From NCBI GenBank assembly GCA_016124385.1, contig WGNU01000002.1, forward strand, positions 1 to 64,000: a stretch of 64,000 nucleotides of DNA, written 5' to 3'. Below, piece by piece: positions 1 through 8,406 of the stretch. The position numbers and the translations under genes were made by a program. The notes beneath the pieces were generated by a model. That model ran no database searches. It was not told the DNA's origin and saw nothing but the letters and a program-made list of their open reading frames with translations. The DNA is from Alphaproteobacteria bacterium. GTDB taxonomy: Bacteria; Pseudomonadota; Alphaproteobacteria; Micropepsales; Micropepsaceae. Each line of letters opens with the position of its first letter. Within the stretch, counting starts at the first letter, position 1.

Positions 1-112
1 GCCACGCAACGGGAAGATCCACCCGATCCCATCTCGAACTCGGCCGTGAAAACCCGCCATACCCATGGTACTGCGTCTCAAGACGCGGGAGAGCAGGTCG
101 CCGCCAGGCCCG
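1..112 (+). rRNA. rrf: 5S ribosomal RNA, 3' part (5' end outside window)
   Basis: The stretch carries the conserved 5S landmarks: CCCGATCCCATCTCGAACTC at about 22-41, ATGGTACTGCGTCTCAAGAC at about 65-84, and the closing GGAGAGCAGGTCGCCGCCAG near 88-107. Roughly the first ten nucleotides lie left of the window. It is presumably the last gene of an rRNA operon, since an intrinsic terminator follows at 183-216. The exact 3' end is uncertain by a few bases. Confidence 0.93.
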
Positions 113-182
113 CAAAACAGAAAGCAACAGCCCAGATTATCCAAACAATCCCTCCGACATCGAAGATCACGTCAAGCAACAA

Positions 183-216
183 AGGGTGCAGCCCTGTCCG
201 GGCCGCACCTCTTTTC
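183..216 (+). terminator. Rho-independent terminator after 5S rRNA
   Basis: An AGGGTGC/GCACCT stem extends through GCCC/GGGC around a short TGTCC loop and is followed by CTTTTCT. It lies about 70 nt after the 5S gene and 66 nt before the next start codon. It fits the end of the rRNA operon. Confidence 0.65.
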
Positions 217-281
217 TGCTGCGCGAGGTGAATGTTCTGGTATTGTTCCTTATTGGGTCCATTACCACGGAGGATATCCCC

Positions 282-662
282 ATGGCGCAGAGCCAACTCG
301 CCGAAATCGCCCGGCAGCTCGTGGCACTTTGCCGAATAGGCAAGGAAGCACAGGCCCTTGATACGCTCTATGCGGGGGGTGCCGTCTCGATCGAGGCCAT
401 GCCGATGCCGGGCACAGCCAGCACAGAAGCGAGCGGCCTTGAGGCCATTCGTGCCAAACATGCTTGGTGGAACGGTGCGATGGATGTGCATAGGGCATCG
501 GTGGAGGGACCCTATCTCCACGGGTCGGACCGGTTCGGCGTCATCTTCGAGATCGACGCCACGAATAAGGCGAGCGGTCAGCGCCAAAGCATGAAGGAAA
601 TCGGTCTCTACACCGTCGCGGACGGAAAAATCGTCCGCGAGGAGTTTTTCCACGGCCTCTAG
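282..662 (+). CDS. SnoaL-like / NTF2-fold protein
   Basis: A 126-residue protein with the size and pattern of the SnoaL-like NTF2 fold. An N-terminal helical part (AEIARQLVALCRIGKE) precedes a segment with GLEAIRAKHAWW, and the C-terminal strands end in LYTVADGKIVREEFFHG, the usual end of these cone-shaped folds. The ATG at 282 follows a CGGAGGA ribosome site at 268-274; the reading frame stays open further upstream but without a ribosome site. Such proteins act as small isomerases, hydrolases or binding modules, and no substrate can be read from the sequence. It stands alone between the 5S terminator and a convergent monooxygenase gene. Confidence 0.75.
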   Translation: MAQSQLAEIARQLVALCRIGKEAQALDTLYAGGAVSIEAMPMPGTASTEASGLEAIRAKHAWWNGAMDVHRASVEGPYLHGSDRFGVIFEIDATNKASGQRQSMKEIGLYTVADGKIVREEFFHGL

Positions 663-668
663 CGCGAG

Positions 669-2183
669 CTATTCGGCGGCGACGCTCACCGGCGCAGGTT
701 TGCTATCCTTGCCGGTCGCTGCGCCGTCCGATGCCCTCGTGAACTCGAGAACCCCGTCGTCGATCGTGCCATAGCGCAAGGCGAGAATGTCGAGCGCATA
801 GTTCTGGTGCAGCTTCCACGGCTTCTTCGAGCCCTGCTTGGGAAACTTTGCGAGCGAGCGTTGAACGTAGCCGGAGGAGAAATCGATCCAGGGTTCTTCA
901 GTCACGGAAGAGTCATGGCGGCGCGGTGTTACCTGATCGACGCCGTGCGTGTCCATGTAGTTGATGAGGCGGCACACATACTCGCAGGTCAGATCGCATT
1001 TGAGGGTCCACGAGGCGTTCGTATAGCCGAAGGCCGAGGCGAGATTGGGCACATCGCTGTACATCATGCCCTTATAGTTCAGCGTCTTTGACAGCTCGAC
1101 CGGTTTACCGTCGACGAAGAGCTCAAGACCGCCCAGGACCTTCAGGTTCAGGCCTGTTGCCGTGACGATGATGTCCGCCGCAAGCTCCTCGCCTGACCGC
1201 AGCTTGATCCCGTCTTCAGCGAACGTTTCGATCTGATCGGTGGCAACTGAAGCCCGCCCCGCCTTCAAGGCCTCAAACAGGTCACTATTCGGCACAAGGC
1301 ACAGCCGCTGTTCCCAAGGGTTGTAGGGCGGCGTGAAGTGCTTTGCGATGTCGTAGTCGGGCCCTAATTCCTTGCGAACACCCTCGAGGATGAAATTCTT
1401 CACGCGCTCCGGCTTGCGGCGTGCCATCTGGAAGAAATACATGCCGAGCAACACGTTCTTCCAACGCACGAGTGTGTAGGCGAGTTTGGCGGGTAGGTTG
1501 CGGCGCAGCCAATCGGCCACGCTGTCAATTGCGGGCCGTGAGACGATGTAGGTTGGCGTTCGCTGCAGCATGGTCACATGCGCGGCCTCGTCCGCCATCG
1601 AGGGAACCAGCGTCACGGCCGTCGCGCCGCTGCCGATCACGACCACGCGCTTGCCCTTGTAGTCGAGATCGCTCGGCCATTCTTGCGGATGGACGATGCG
1701 GCCCTTGAATTTCTCCGTGCCTGGAAATTCGGGCGTGTAGCCGGCGTCGTAGTCGTAATAGCCGGAGCACATGAAGAGAAAGCTGCAGGAAAACGTGACA
1801 GGCTCTTTCGTGTCGGTTCTCTCGGCCGTCACCGTCCAGCGCGCGTCCTTGCTGCACCATTCGGCGCGCACAACCTTGTGATTGAACCGGATCTTCTTAT
1901 CGATGCCGTTCTCGCGCGCGGTCTCACGTACATAGTTGAGGATCGAGGAGCCGTCGGCGATTGCCTTCGCCTCGCGCCACGGCTTGAAGCTATAGCCGAG
2001 CGTGTACATGTCGCTGTCGGAGCGGATGCCGGGATAGCGGAAAAGGTCCCACGTGCCGCCGATCGCTTCGCGTCCCTCGAGGATGGCGTAGGTCTTGCCC
2101 GGGCAGTTCGTCTGCAAGTGAAAGCCCGCGCCTATCCCCGAAAGCCCGGCGCCAACAATCAAGACATCCACATGCTCTGTCAT
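669..2183 (-). CDS. Flavin-containing (Baeyer-Villiger) monooxygenase, EthA-like
   Basis: A 504-residue class B flavoprotein monooxygenase that would insert oxygen into ketones using FAD and NADPH. Visible motifs are an N-terminal FAD Rossmann motif GAGLSG at 11-16, the type I Baeyer-Villiger fingerprint FxGxxxHxxxWP at about 159-170, and a second Rossmann motif GSGATA at 184-189. From memory of the family, long blocks such as GGTWDLFRYPGIRSDSDMY and GYTNASWTLK closely match mycobacterial EthA. I chose the ATG at 2183 because it aligns with the EthA start; a TTG at 2210 would add nine residues. The native substrate is unknown, but thiolase and thioesterase genes nearby fit lipid or ketone catabolism. 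Confidence 0.88.
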   Translation of the reverse strand: MTEHVDVLIVGAGLSGIGAGFHLQTNCPGKTYAILEGREAIGGTWDLFRYPGIRSDSDMYTLGYSFKPWREAKAIADGSSILNYVRETARENGIDKKIRFNHKVVRAEWCSKDARWTVTAERTDTKEPVTFSCSFLFMCSGYYDYDAGYTPEFPGTEKFKGRIVHPQEWPSDLDYKGKRVVVIGSGATAVTLVPSMADEAAHVTMLQRTPTYIVSRPAIDSVADWLRRNLPAKLAYTLVRWKNVLLGMYFFQMARRKPERVKNFILEGVRKELGPDYDIAKHFTPPYNPWEQRLCLVPNSDLFEALKAGRASVATDQIETFAEDGIKLRSGEELAADIIVTATGLNLKVLGGLELFVDGKPVELSKTLNYKGMMYSDVPNLASAFGYTNASWTLKCDLTCEYVCRLINYMDTHGVDQVTPRRHDSSVTEEPWIDFSSGYVQRSLAKFPKQGSKKPWKLHQNYALDILALRYGTIDDGVLEFTRASDGAATGKDSKPAPVSVAAE

Positions 2184-2339
2184 ACCGCCCCGCGGACTGA
2201 TATCTAACAAACTGTCACCCTACATTTACGTTACAGTATCTGGCGAGAAGGGGCCCATCCCCTTTGACTTGTGGATGCAGAAAATTGGCCCCGCGCCGCT
2301 CCTGCGAGGCCAATTCCTCTTCTCTTTCGTCCATTGAGC

Positions 2340-3578
2340 TCAGACGCGTTCAATAATGATGGCCGGGGCCATGCCGCCCGCGGCGCACATCGTCACGAGC
2401 CCGCGCTTGAGGTCGCGGCGTTCGAGCTCATCCAGCATCGTTCCAATAAGGATCGAGCCCGTCGCGCCGATCGGGTGACCTAGTGCCATCGCGCCGCCAT
2501 TGACGTTGACCTTCTCGCGATCGAGATTGAGATCGCGGATGAACTTCTCTGCGACGACCGCGAAGGCCTCGTTTATCTCGAAAAGGTCGATGTCATCGAG
2601 CGTGAGCCCCGCCTTCGCCAGAACCTTCCGGGCGGCCGGAACGGGCGCGTTCAGCATCAAGGTCGGGCTGTCGCCCATGTTCGCGATGGCAACAATCTTA
2701 GCACGGGGTTTCCAGCCTTCCTTCTTCGCCTTTTCGGGCGACGCGAGGAGCACTGCGGCGGCGCCATCAACGACGCCCGATGAATTTCCGGCGTGATGCA
2801 CGTGCTTGATCTTGAGGTCGGGGTAGACCTGCCGGATTAGGCCGCCATAGGTCGTGCCCTTGTCGTCGAGCGGAAATTCCGCCATCGCCTCAAAGGACGG
2901 CTTCAGGGACATCAGGCCCTCGAGCGTCGTCTGCGGGCGCGGAAATTCCTCGTGGTCGAGGGCGAGGGTGCCGTCTTCCTTGTAGACGGGCACGAGGCTC
3001 TTCTTGAAATGGCCCCCCTTGATCGCCTTGTCCGCGCGCTGCTGACTGACCAGCGCAAGTTCATCGAGCGCTTGCCTGGGAATGTTTTCCAGCGTCGCTA
3101 TCGCGTCCGCGCAGATTCCCTGATGGGACTGAGGGTGCAATGCGCGCAAACGCAGGTTGCCGCTGTCCATCATGGGCGGCGCCTTCGGATCGGCTGTCGA
3201 TGCCGTGTAGGACATCATCTCCGTGCCGCCGGCGATGACGACCTCTTCGAGGCCCGCCATGATCGTCGCGGCCGCCAGATTGACCGCCGTGATGCCCGAG
3301 CCGCAAAAGCGGTCGATCGTCACGCCGCTCGACTTGACGCTGTAGCCGGCGTCCAGCGCGGCCATGCGACCGAGATCGGCGCCCTGCTTGCCGCGCTGCG
3401 AGCTCGTACCCCAGATGATGTCGTCGACTTCTTCCGTATGCAGATCATTTCGCTTCGCGATGGCTTTCAGGACGCTGGCCCCCAATTGCTGCGGATGAAT
3501 GTCGGCAAGCGCGCCTTTGCCAACTTTGCCAATGCCGCGGGGCGTACGGCACGCATCGATAATGAAGGCTTCGGGCAT
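2340..3578 (-). CDS. Acetyl-CoA acyltransferase (thiolase)
   Basis: A 412-residue thiolase that cleaves or condenses acyl-CoA with acetyl-CoA. The acylated cysteine is Cys92 in DRFCGSGITAVN. The second active-site block is NGGAMALGHPIGATG, and the C-terminal CAAGGMAPA motif carries the other catalytic Cys. The ATG at 3578 has a clear AGGAG site eight bases upstream; the open frame reaches back to 3689 but that stretch looks non-coding. It is divergent from the acyl-CoA thioesterase gene across 174 bp. Length and motifs fit 3-ketoacyl-CoA thiolases of beta-oxidation, though a biosynthetic acetoacetyl-CoA role cannot be excluded. Confidence 0.9.
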   Translation of the reverse strand: MPEAFIIDACRTPRGIGKVGKGALADIHPQQLGASVLKAIAKRNDLHTEEVDDIIWGTSSQRGKQGADLGRMAALDAGYSVKSSGVTIDRFCGSGITAVNLAAATIMAGLEEVVIAGGTEMMSYTASTADPKAPPMMDSGNLRLRALHPQSHQGICADAIATLENIPRQALDELALVSQQRADKAIKGGHFKKSLVPVYKEDGTLALDHEEFPRPQTTLEGLMSLKPSFEAMAEFPLDDKGTTYGGLIRQVYPDLKIKHVHHAGNSSGVVDGAAAVLLASPEKAKKEGWKPRAKIVAIANMGDSPTLMLNAPVPAARKVLAKAGLTLDDIDLFEINEAFAVVAEKFIRDLNLDREKVNVNGGAMALGHPIGATGSILIGTMLDELERRDLKRGLVTMCAAGGMAPAIIIERV

Positions 3579-3752
3579 AGTTCTTCTCCTCATTGAATGT
3601 CGAAGTCGGATGTCAGGACGCGCCGAGTGTGCGTCGGCTGGCGCTTGAAATCCAGCCCGCCGACATTGACCTGACGGAAAGCTGGCCAAGATCGGCCTTC
3701 ATCGCTAACCCTCGCACGACAGTCATTTCTCCACGCGTAGAAAGTCCGACCC

Positions 3753-4574
3753 TTGGCCCAGAGTGACCTGTTCGATCTTCAGTCGACCCACAACCCGCAT
3801 CGCTGGTATTTGCCGGTCGATGATTCCGTCAGTGTCGGGCCACCCGGCCGCAAGTTCCTGTTCGGCGGGGTGGGGCTCGCTTCCTCGATCACAGCCATGG
3901 AGCGTACGCTTGGGCGGCCGACAATCTGGGCGACGTCGCAATATCTCTCCTATGCCGAGCCGCCTTCAGTGGTTGATATCGACGTGATCGTGCCGAAGGT
4001 CGGGAAGCATATTTCGCAGGCGCGCGTCGTCGGGCATGTCGGCGACCGCGAAATCTTCACCGTCAATGCGGCTCTGGGCGCCAGGCCCGATGCCTTGACC
4101 GCGCAATGGGCCGTCATGCCCTCCGCGCTGCCGCCGGAGAAATGCGAGCCGATGCCAAAATTCGACGTCTCAGGCCGCGACCTGCATGACCGGATCGATA
4201 TGCGCGTCGCCAAGGGGCGATACGGCGCGAGCCGCACAGGCGGCGAACTCTCCGAGGACGGACAAGCGATTTTGTGGGCGCGATCAGCCGAGGGCCATGC
4301 GTTGTCGTCCGGCCTTCTCGCCATCATCGCGGACTATGTGCCGGGCGCGACCGGGCATGCCCTTGGCCGCATGGCCGGCGCCAACAGTCTCGACAACACG
4401 ATCCGGATCCGCCGGCTGAAAGAGAGCGAGTGGGTGCTCTGCGATATCCGCATCCACGGCATTCATGCCGGCTTCGTCCATGGGCGGATGCACATCTTCG
4501 CCCAGGACGGCGAGTTGCTCGCGACGGCAAGCCAGTCCGGCATTCTGCGCGTGTGGGACGAGGCGCCGGGCTAG
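3753..4574 (+). CDS. TesB-like acyl-CoA thioesterase (hotdog fold)
   Basis: A 273-residue protein resembling double-hotdog acyl-CoA thioesterases. The N-terminal half has FLFGGVGLASSITAMERTLGRPTIWATSQYLSYAEPPSVVDIDV and the C-terminal half has a second hotdog-like segment (ADYVPGATGHALGRMAGANSLDNTIRI). It probably hydrolyses acyl-CoA. The start must be the TTG at 3753, because an in-frame TAG lies at 3738-3740 and the next Met is residue 49. The ribosome site before this TTG is weak. It is divergent from the thiolase gene, so the two may share regulation. Confidence 0.75.
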   Translation: MAQSDLFDLQSTHNPHRWYLPVDDSVSVGPPGRKFLFGGVGLASSITAMERTLGRPTIWATSQYLSYAEPPSVVDIDVIVPKVGKHISQARVVGHVGDREIFTVNAALGARPDALTAQWAVMPSALPPEKCEPMPKFDVSGRDLHDRIDMRVAKGRYGASRTGGELSEDGQAILWARSAEGHALSSGLLAIIADYVPGATGHALGRMAGANSLDNTIRIRRLKESEWVLCDIRIHGIHAGFVHGRMHIFAQDGELLATASQSGILRVWDEAPG

Positions 4575-4594
4575 CCGCCGGCGCCTCGAAAGCA

Positions 4595-5572
4595 TCAGGC
4601 GGCGAGAAAACCCTCGAGGCGCTTGCGAATAAGCATGTGCGCCTCGTCCATAATCCGGTCGATCAATTCCTTGCAGGTCGGAATGTCGTGGATGAGGCCG
4701 GCCACCATGCCGCAGCTCCACGCGCCGGCATCCATCGTGCCTTCGCGCATGATCTTGGGGTAAACGCCGCCGACCAGTTCCTTGATGTCGTCGATGGTCG
4801 TGCTGGCGCCGCGTTCGCGCTCGATCTCGACGATTTTGTCGACCGCGGCGTTCTTCAGCACGCGCTCGGTATTCCGCAAGGGGCGCATGATGAGGCGGGT
4901 GTCGAGTTCGCTCGCGGCGACAAGGGCCTGCTTCACGTTTTCATGCACGGGCGCTTCTTTCGTCGCGATGAAGCGCGTGCCCATGTTCATGCCCTCGGCG
5001 CCCAAAGCGAGCGCCGCGACGAGGCTCCGCCCGTCCGCCATGCCGCCCGAGGCGACGAAGGGGATCTTGAGCTTCTCAGCCGCGGCGGGCAGCAGGATCA
5101 TGTTGGGTATGTCGTCTTCGCCCGGATGGCCGCCACACTCGAAGCCATCGACACTCACCGCGTCGCAGCCGATGCGCTCGGCCTTCAGCGAGTGGCGGAC
5201 CGAGGTGCATTTGTGGATGACCTTGATCCCCGCATCCTTGAGCGCGGGCATATAGGCTTCCGGGCTGCGGCCGGCGGTCTCCACAATCTTCACGCCGCCC
5301 TCAATGATCGCGCGGATATATTCCGGGTACGGAGGGTTCGAGAAACCGGGAAGGAACGTGAGATTCACGCCGATCGGCTTATCGGTCATGTCCTTGCAGC
5401 GCTTGATCTCCTTGGCGAGCGCTTCGGGCGTCTGCTGGGTGAGGCCCGTGATGATGCCAAGGCCGCCCGCGTTCGACACAGCCGCGGCCATTTCCGCGAA
5501 GCCGACGAAATGCATGCCGCCCTGGATGATGGGATGCTGGATGCCGAAGAGTTGGGTAATTCGCGTTTTCAT
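4595..5572 (-). CDS. Nitronate monooxygenase (2-nitropropane dioxygenase family)
   Basis: A 325-residue FMN-dependent TIM-barrel enzyme. N-terminal GIQHPIIQGGMHFVG and NAGGLGIITG, the central DGFECGGHPGEDD, and the phosphate-binding ASGGMADGRSL and GTRFIATKEAP blocks are typical of this family, which oxidises alkyl nitronates; some relatives act in fatty acid metabolism as enoyl reductases. The ATG at 5572 is preceded by AGGGAGAG. It is codirectional with, and 77 bp downstream of, the phnX-like gene, so it may be transcribed with the phosphonate cassette, but no functional link is evident. Confidence 0.88.
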   Translation of the reverse strand: MKTRITQLFGIQHPIIQGGMHFVGFAEMAAAVSNAGGLGIITGLTQQTPEALAKEIKRCKDMTDKPIGVNLTFLPGFSNPPYPEYIRAIIEGGVKIVETAGRSPEAYMPALKDAGIKVIHKCTSVRHSLKAERIGCDAVSVDGFECGGHPGEDDIPNMILLPAAAEKLKIPFVASGGMADGRSLVAALALGAEGMNMGTRFIATKEAPVHENVKQALVAASELDTRLIMRPLRNTERVLKNAAVDKIVEIERERGASTTIDDIKELVGGVYPKIMREGTMDAGAWSCGMVAGLIHDIPTCKELIDRIMDEAHMLIRKRLEGFLAA

Positions 5573-5649
5573 GTGGCTCTCCCTAGTCGCGATCGTTTCG
5601 ATATTGCTGGATATTTTATCGCCTTCGACGAACCTTGGCGAGGCTGACG

Positions 5650-6471
5650 CTAAGGAATGCTCGGGCGCTCACCTTCCTTCATCCTGGCTTCGATGTGGGC
5701 AAGTGAGGGCAGGAGATCGGCCACGCTATCGATGACGATATCGGCGCCGGCCGCTGACAGCATTGCCGCAGCACGTTCACGCCGGGCAGTGAAATCACCG
5801 GGCTCGAGGGCTGCAATTTCCCGCTCGTCGAGGCCCATGGCGTTGCCACTCACCGCGACGCCGATTGTCCAGCTTCCGGCCGCGCGCCCCTCGGCGATCC
5901 CCGGTTCCGTGTCGTCGACTTTGACGACAGCGGAGGCGGGCCAAACGCCGAGGTCGACGAAGCTCTGCCACATCATCAAAGGGCTTGGCCGGCCGGCCGC
6001 GAGATCGCCAGCGCAGACCAGATTGTCCGGAGCGAAGCCCTGAGCAGCGCACAGCGGTGCCAAAATCTCCATCAAATCGCGCGTGTAGCCGGTGGTCGAG
6101 CCGATCTTGATGCCGCGATCGCGCAAGGCCGCGACCACGTCTTTCACACCCGGGACCAGCGTCGCGAAGTCTGCAATAATCTCGCGGTTGGCGGGGAGGA
6201 ACCGCTCGTAGATCGCGTCGATGTCCTGCTTGGTCGCGGCTCTTCGATTTGCATCCTGCCAGGCTTGGGCGACGCGCGGCAGGCGCAGGACGGCTGCGAT
6301 GTGATCGCGCTTGGGTAAACCCATCGGTACGCGGGCCTCTGCGACGGTAATCGGCACGCCGAACTCGCCGAACACTTTGACGAAGACGCCCATGGGCGCG
6401 CAGCTGCCAAAATCGACGACGGTTCCGGCCCAGTCGAATATGACGGCCTTGATCGCGGATGCCTCGGACAA
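5650..6471 (-). CDS. phnX: Phosphonoacetaldehyde hydrolase (phosphonatase)
   Basis: A HAD-superfamily enzyme that splits phosphonoacetaldehyde into acetaldehyde and phosphate. The nucleophile Asp13 lies in VIFDWAGTVVD. The Schiff-base Lys54 lies in PMGLPKRDHI, diagnostic for phosphonatases, and SSTTGY-like GSTTGYTRD plus VKVDDTEPGIAEGRAAG complete the HAD motifs. The start is uncertain: a TTG at 6471 follows GAGAGG at good spacing and sits just after the upstream stop (6488), giving 273 residues. A GTG at 6477 is possible, and an ATG at 6528 would overlap the upstream gene. It forms a two-gene cassette with the FAD oxidoreductase. Confidence 0.9.
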   Translation of the reverse strand: MSEASAIKAVIFDWAGTVVDFGSCAPMGVFVKVFGEFGVPITVAEARVPMGLPKRDHIAAVLRLPRVAQAWQDANRRAATKQDIDAIYERFLPANREIIADFATLVPGVKDVVAALRDRGIKIGSTTGYTRDLMEILAPLCAAQGFAPDNLVCAGDLAAGRPSPLMMWQSFVDLGVWPASAVVKVDDTEPGIAEGRAAGSWTIGVAVSGNAMGLDEREIAALEPGDFTARRERAAAMLSAAGADIVIDSVADLLPSLAHIEARMKEGERPSIP

Positions 6472-6487
6472 ATCCACCTCTCTTTCG

Positions 6488-7627
6488 TCAGGCCGTATCG
6501 GTGAAGCCCGCCAGCGCTTCCTCGCCAAACGCGAACGCCGTGCTCATGCCCGTTCCGCTGGTTACAGAGACGAGCCGGACGCCCGGTGCCGGCCGGTCGA
6601 TGAACGCGTCGTCCGGGCCTACGGGATAGTATCCGTTCCAGCGTTCGAGCACGCGCGGCACCGCGAGGTCGAGCACGCGGGTGACCTCGCGCATAATGAT
6701 CTCGTCAACATCACTCGACAGGAAGGGGAGCGGCGCGCCCTCTTCGTGATGCGAATCGCCAATCACCAACGTTCCATCCGCGTTCTGAACGACGATGACA
6801 TGAACGCCGGCCTTTAGCGCATCCTGTGCGTCGCGGGAGAGGCGGTCTTTTAGCGCTTCCGATTCCGGGAGATCGGCGTACCCCGCATAGCGGGCAAGCG
6901 ACAGGTCGCTCATGATCGCGGCGGGAAGGCGCCAGCCCGGGTCAGCGAGCCGGAGCATCTGCAACTGGCAGATCCGCGTTGCCCGCCGCGTGAAGATGTC
7001 AGGTAACAGCGAGCGCAGGTCCGGTCCGGGTGCCACAATGATCCGTGGCGCCTCGATCGTCGCGCCGCTTGCGAGACGCAGAGCGCCCGATTCAATCGCC
7101 GAAACAGCCTCTCCCCAGAGAAAGCCAACATTCGCCGTTCGCGCGAGCCAGTCGGCGAGTTTGGGGAGCGCTTCGCGCGGATCGATGCGCAGCTCGTGCG
7201 GGCTTGCGAGCGCGCCTCTGAGGGCGCCGCCGCGCACCATCGGCGCGCGCACGCGAGCCTCATCAGGGTCAAGCAGCGCGCACTCACGTCCCGCGTCCGT
7301 CTTCAGGAACGCGGCGACGATCGCATCCGATTCCTCCCGGTAGAAGGGTAGGAGGAGCCCTTCATGAACGACCGGAAGGCCGATGCGGGGCGCAAGCTCT
7401 GCCCAGATGTCGCGCGACCGGCGGGCGCGATTCCACGTCGTTCCGGCGCGCTGGCCGGTCACCGTGACAAAGCCGAAATTGCGGATCGAGGCGCCGACCG
7501 CGCGCGCTTCGCGATCGATGACAAGGGTCCGAAGGCCCTCGGCGGCTCCTGCCCTGGCGCAGGCCAAGCCGACAATTCCGGCTCCCACGATTGCGAGATC
7601 GACCTTGGCGATCATACGTCTGCTCAT
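6488..7627 (-). CDS. TIGR03364-type FAD-dependent oxidoreductase (aminophosphonate oxidation)
   Basis: A 379-residue DAO-fold flavoprotein with an N-terminal Rossmann motif (LAIVGAGIVGLACARAGA) and the family-typical GASIRNFGFVTVTGQ and C-terminal SVTSGTGMSTAFAFGE. It resembles the TIGR03364 clade, which is known to co-occur with phosphonatase-like genes and is proposed to oxidatively deaminate aminophosphonates. The phnX-like gene follows 16 bp downstream and no PhnW transaminase is visible, so this enzyme probably supplies the phosphonoacetaldehyde. The ATG at 7627 or one four codons later (7615) could be used. Its promoter lies between it and the divergent tetR, next to a palindromic operator. 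Confidence 0.83.
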   Translation of the reverse strand: MSRRMIAKVDLAIVGAGIVGLACARAGAAEGLRTLVIDREARAVGASIRNFGFVTVTGQRAGTTWNRARRSRDIWAELAPRIGLPVVHEGLLLPFYREESDAIVAAFLKTDAGRECALLDPDEARVRAPMVRGGALRGALASPHELRIDPREALPKLADWLARTANVGFLWGEAVSAIESGALRLASGATIEAPRIIVAPGPDLRSLLPDIFTRRATRICQLQMLRLADPGWRLPAAIMSDLSLARYAGYADLPESEALKDRLSRDAQDALKAGVHVIVVQNADGTLVIGDSHHEEGAPLPFLSSDVDEIIMREVTRVLDLAVPRVLERWNGYYPVGPDDAFIDRPAPGVRLVSVTSGTGMSTAFAFGEEALAGFTDTA

Positions 7628-7711
7628 CCGCGCGGCCCCCGCCGCGCAGGAGGCGAGGGCGGCGCCGCGCTGTCAACCATAGGGCGAGGGAGCGCCACCG
7701 GGGGCTTGTTA

Positions 7712-7731
7712 ATAACTGACCGGTCAGTTAT
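7712..7731. promoter_or_regulatory. 20-bp perfect palindrome, likely TetR operator
   Basis: ATAACTGACCGGTCAGTTAT reads the same on both strands and ends ten bases before the tetR start codon. The core TGACCGGTCA is typical of TetR/AcrR operators. Placement fits autorepression of the tetR-efflux operon and possibly control of the divergent FAD oxidoreductase gene. Confidence 0.75.
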
Positions 7732-7740
7732 ATAAGAGAG

Positions 7741-8406
7741 ATGCCACGGCGTTCTCCGAAATCCTCCGCTACGACGCCCAAGATCCCCCAAGGGGGGAAA
7801 TGGGAGCGCCGTGCCGCCGATCGCCCCGATGAGATCCTCGACGCGGCCTTGGCCGTCTTCGTGGCCAACGGTTTCGATGCCGCGCGCATGGACGATATCG
7901 CGCGCGAGGCGGGCGTCTCCAAGGGCGCGATCTATCTTTATTTTGACAGCAAGGTCGCGGTCCTGAAGGCGCTGATCGCGCGGGAAGTGGCGCCGATCGC
8001 GCGCCAGGCCGAGGCGGTGGCCCTCGCCGGCACGCACGAGCCAGTCCACACCCTGCGACAACTGGGCTCCATCGTTTCGCAGCGCCTGCTCGAGACGCGC
8101 AGCTTTGCCGTGCCGCGGATCGTCTTGTCGGTCGCGAGCCGTTTTCCGGAGATCGCCGACTATTACCGGGAGGACGTCGTCGATCGCGGGCGCGGCGCGA
8201 TCCGTGCCCTCGTTCGCGCGGGCATCGAGCAGGGCACGTTCCGGCCTGTCGATCCGGAAGCGGCGGTCCGCGCCGTCGTCGGCCCCATCCTCTTCATCGC
8301 GCTTTATAGCCATGTTCTCGGCGGCCAGCCGCCGACATCCCTCAAACAGGCAATCGATGATCATCTCGATCTCGTCCTTCGCGCCCTCCAGGGAGAGACC
8401 CCATGA
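7741..8406 (+). CDS. TetR/AcrR family transcriptional regulator
   Basis: A 221-residue regulator. The N-terminal helix-turn-helix spans about residues 30-75 (DEILDAALAVFVANGF, MDDIAREAGVSKGAIYLYFDSK). The rest is a helical ligand-binding domain with a C-terminal TetR_C-like segment. It overlaps the next gene (ATGA-type, 8403-8406), so it is translated with the efflux operon it probably represses. The layout (TetR, periplasmic adaptor, ATPase, ABC-2 permease) recalls the E. coli cecR-ybhGFSR locus. The perfect palindrome at 7712-7731 is the likely operator. The ligand is unknown. Confidence 0.9.
   Translation: MPRRSPKSSATTPKIPQGGKWERRAADRPDEILDAALAVFVANGFDAARMDDIAREAGVSKGAIYLYFDSKVAVLKALIAREVAPIARQAEAVALAGTHEPVHTLRQLGSIVSQRLLETRSFAVPRIVLSVASRFPEIADYYREDVVDRGRGAIRALVRAGIEQGTFRPVDPEAAVRAVVGPILFIALYSHVLGGQPPTSLKQAIDDHLDLVLRALQGETP

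Noticed and set aside
4274-5647. 457-residue plus-strand open frame
   Set aside because: Shadow of the nitronate monooxygenase gene, which has clear motifs on the minus strand.
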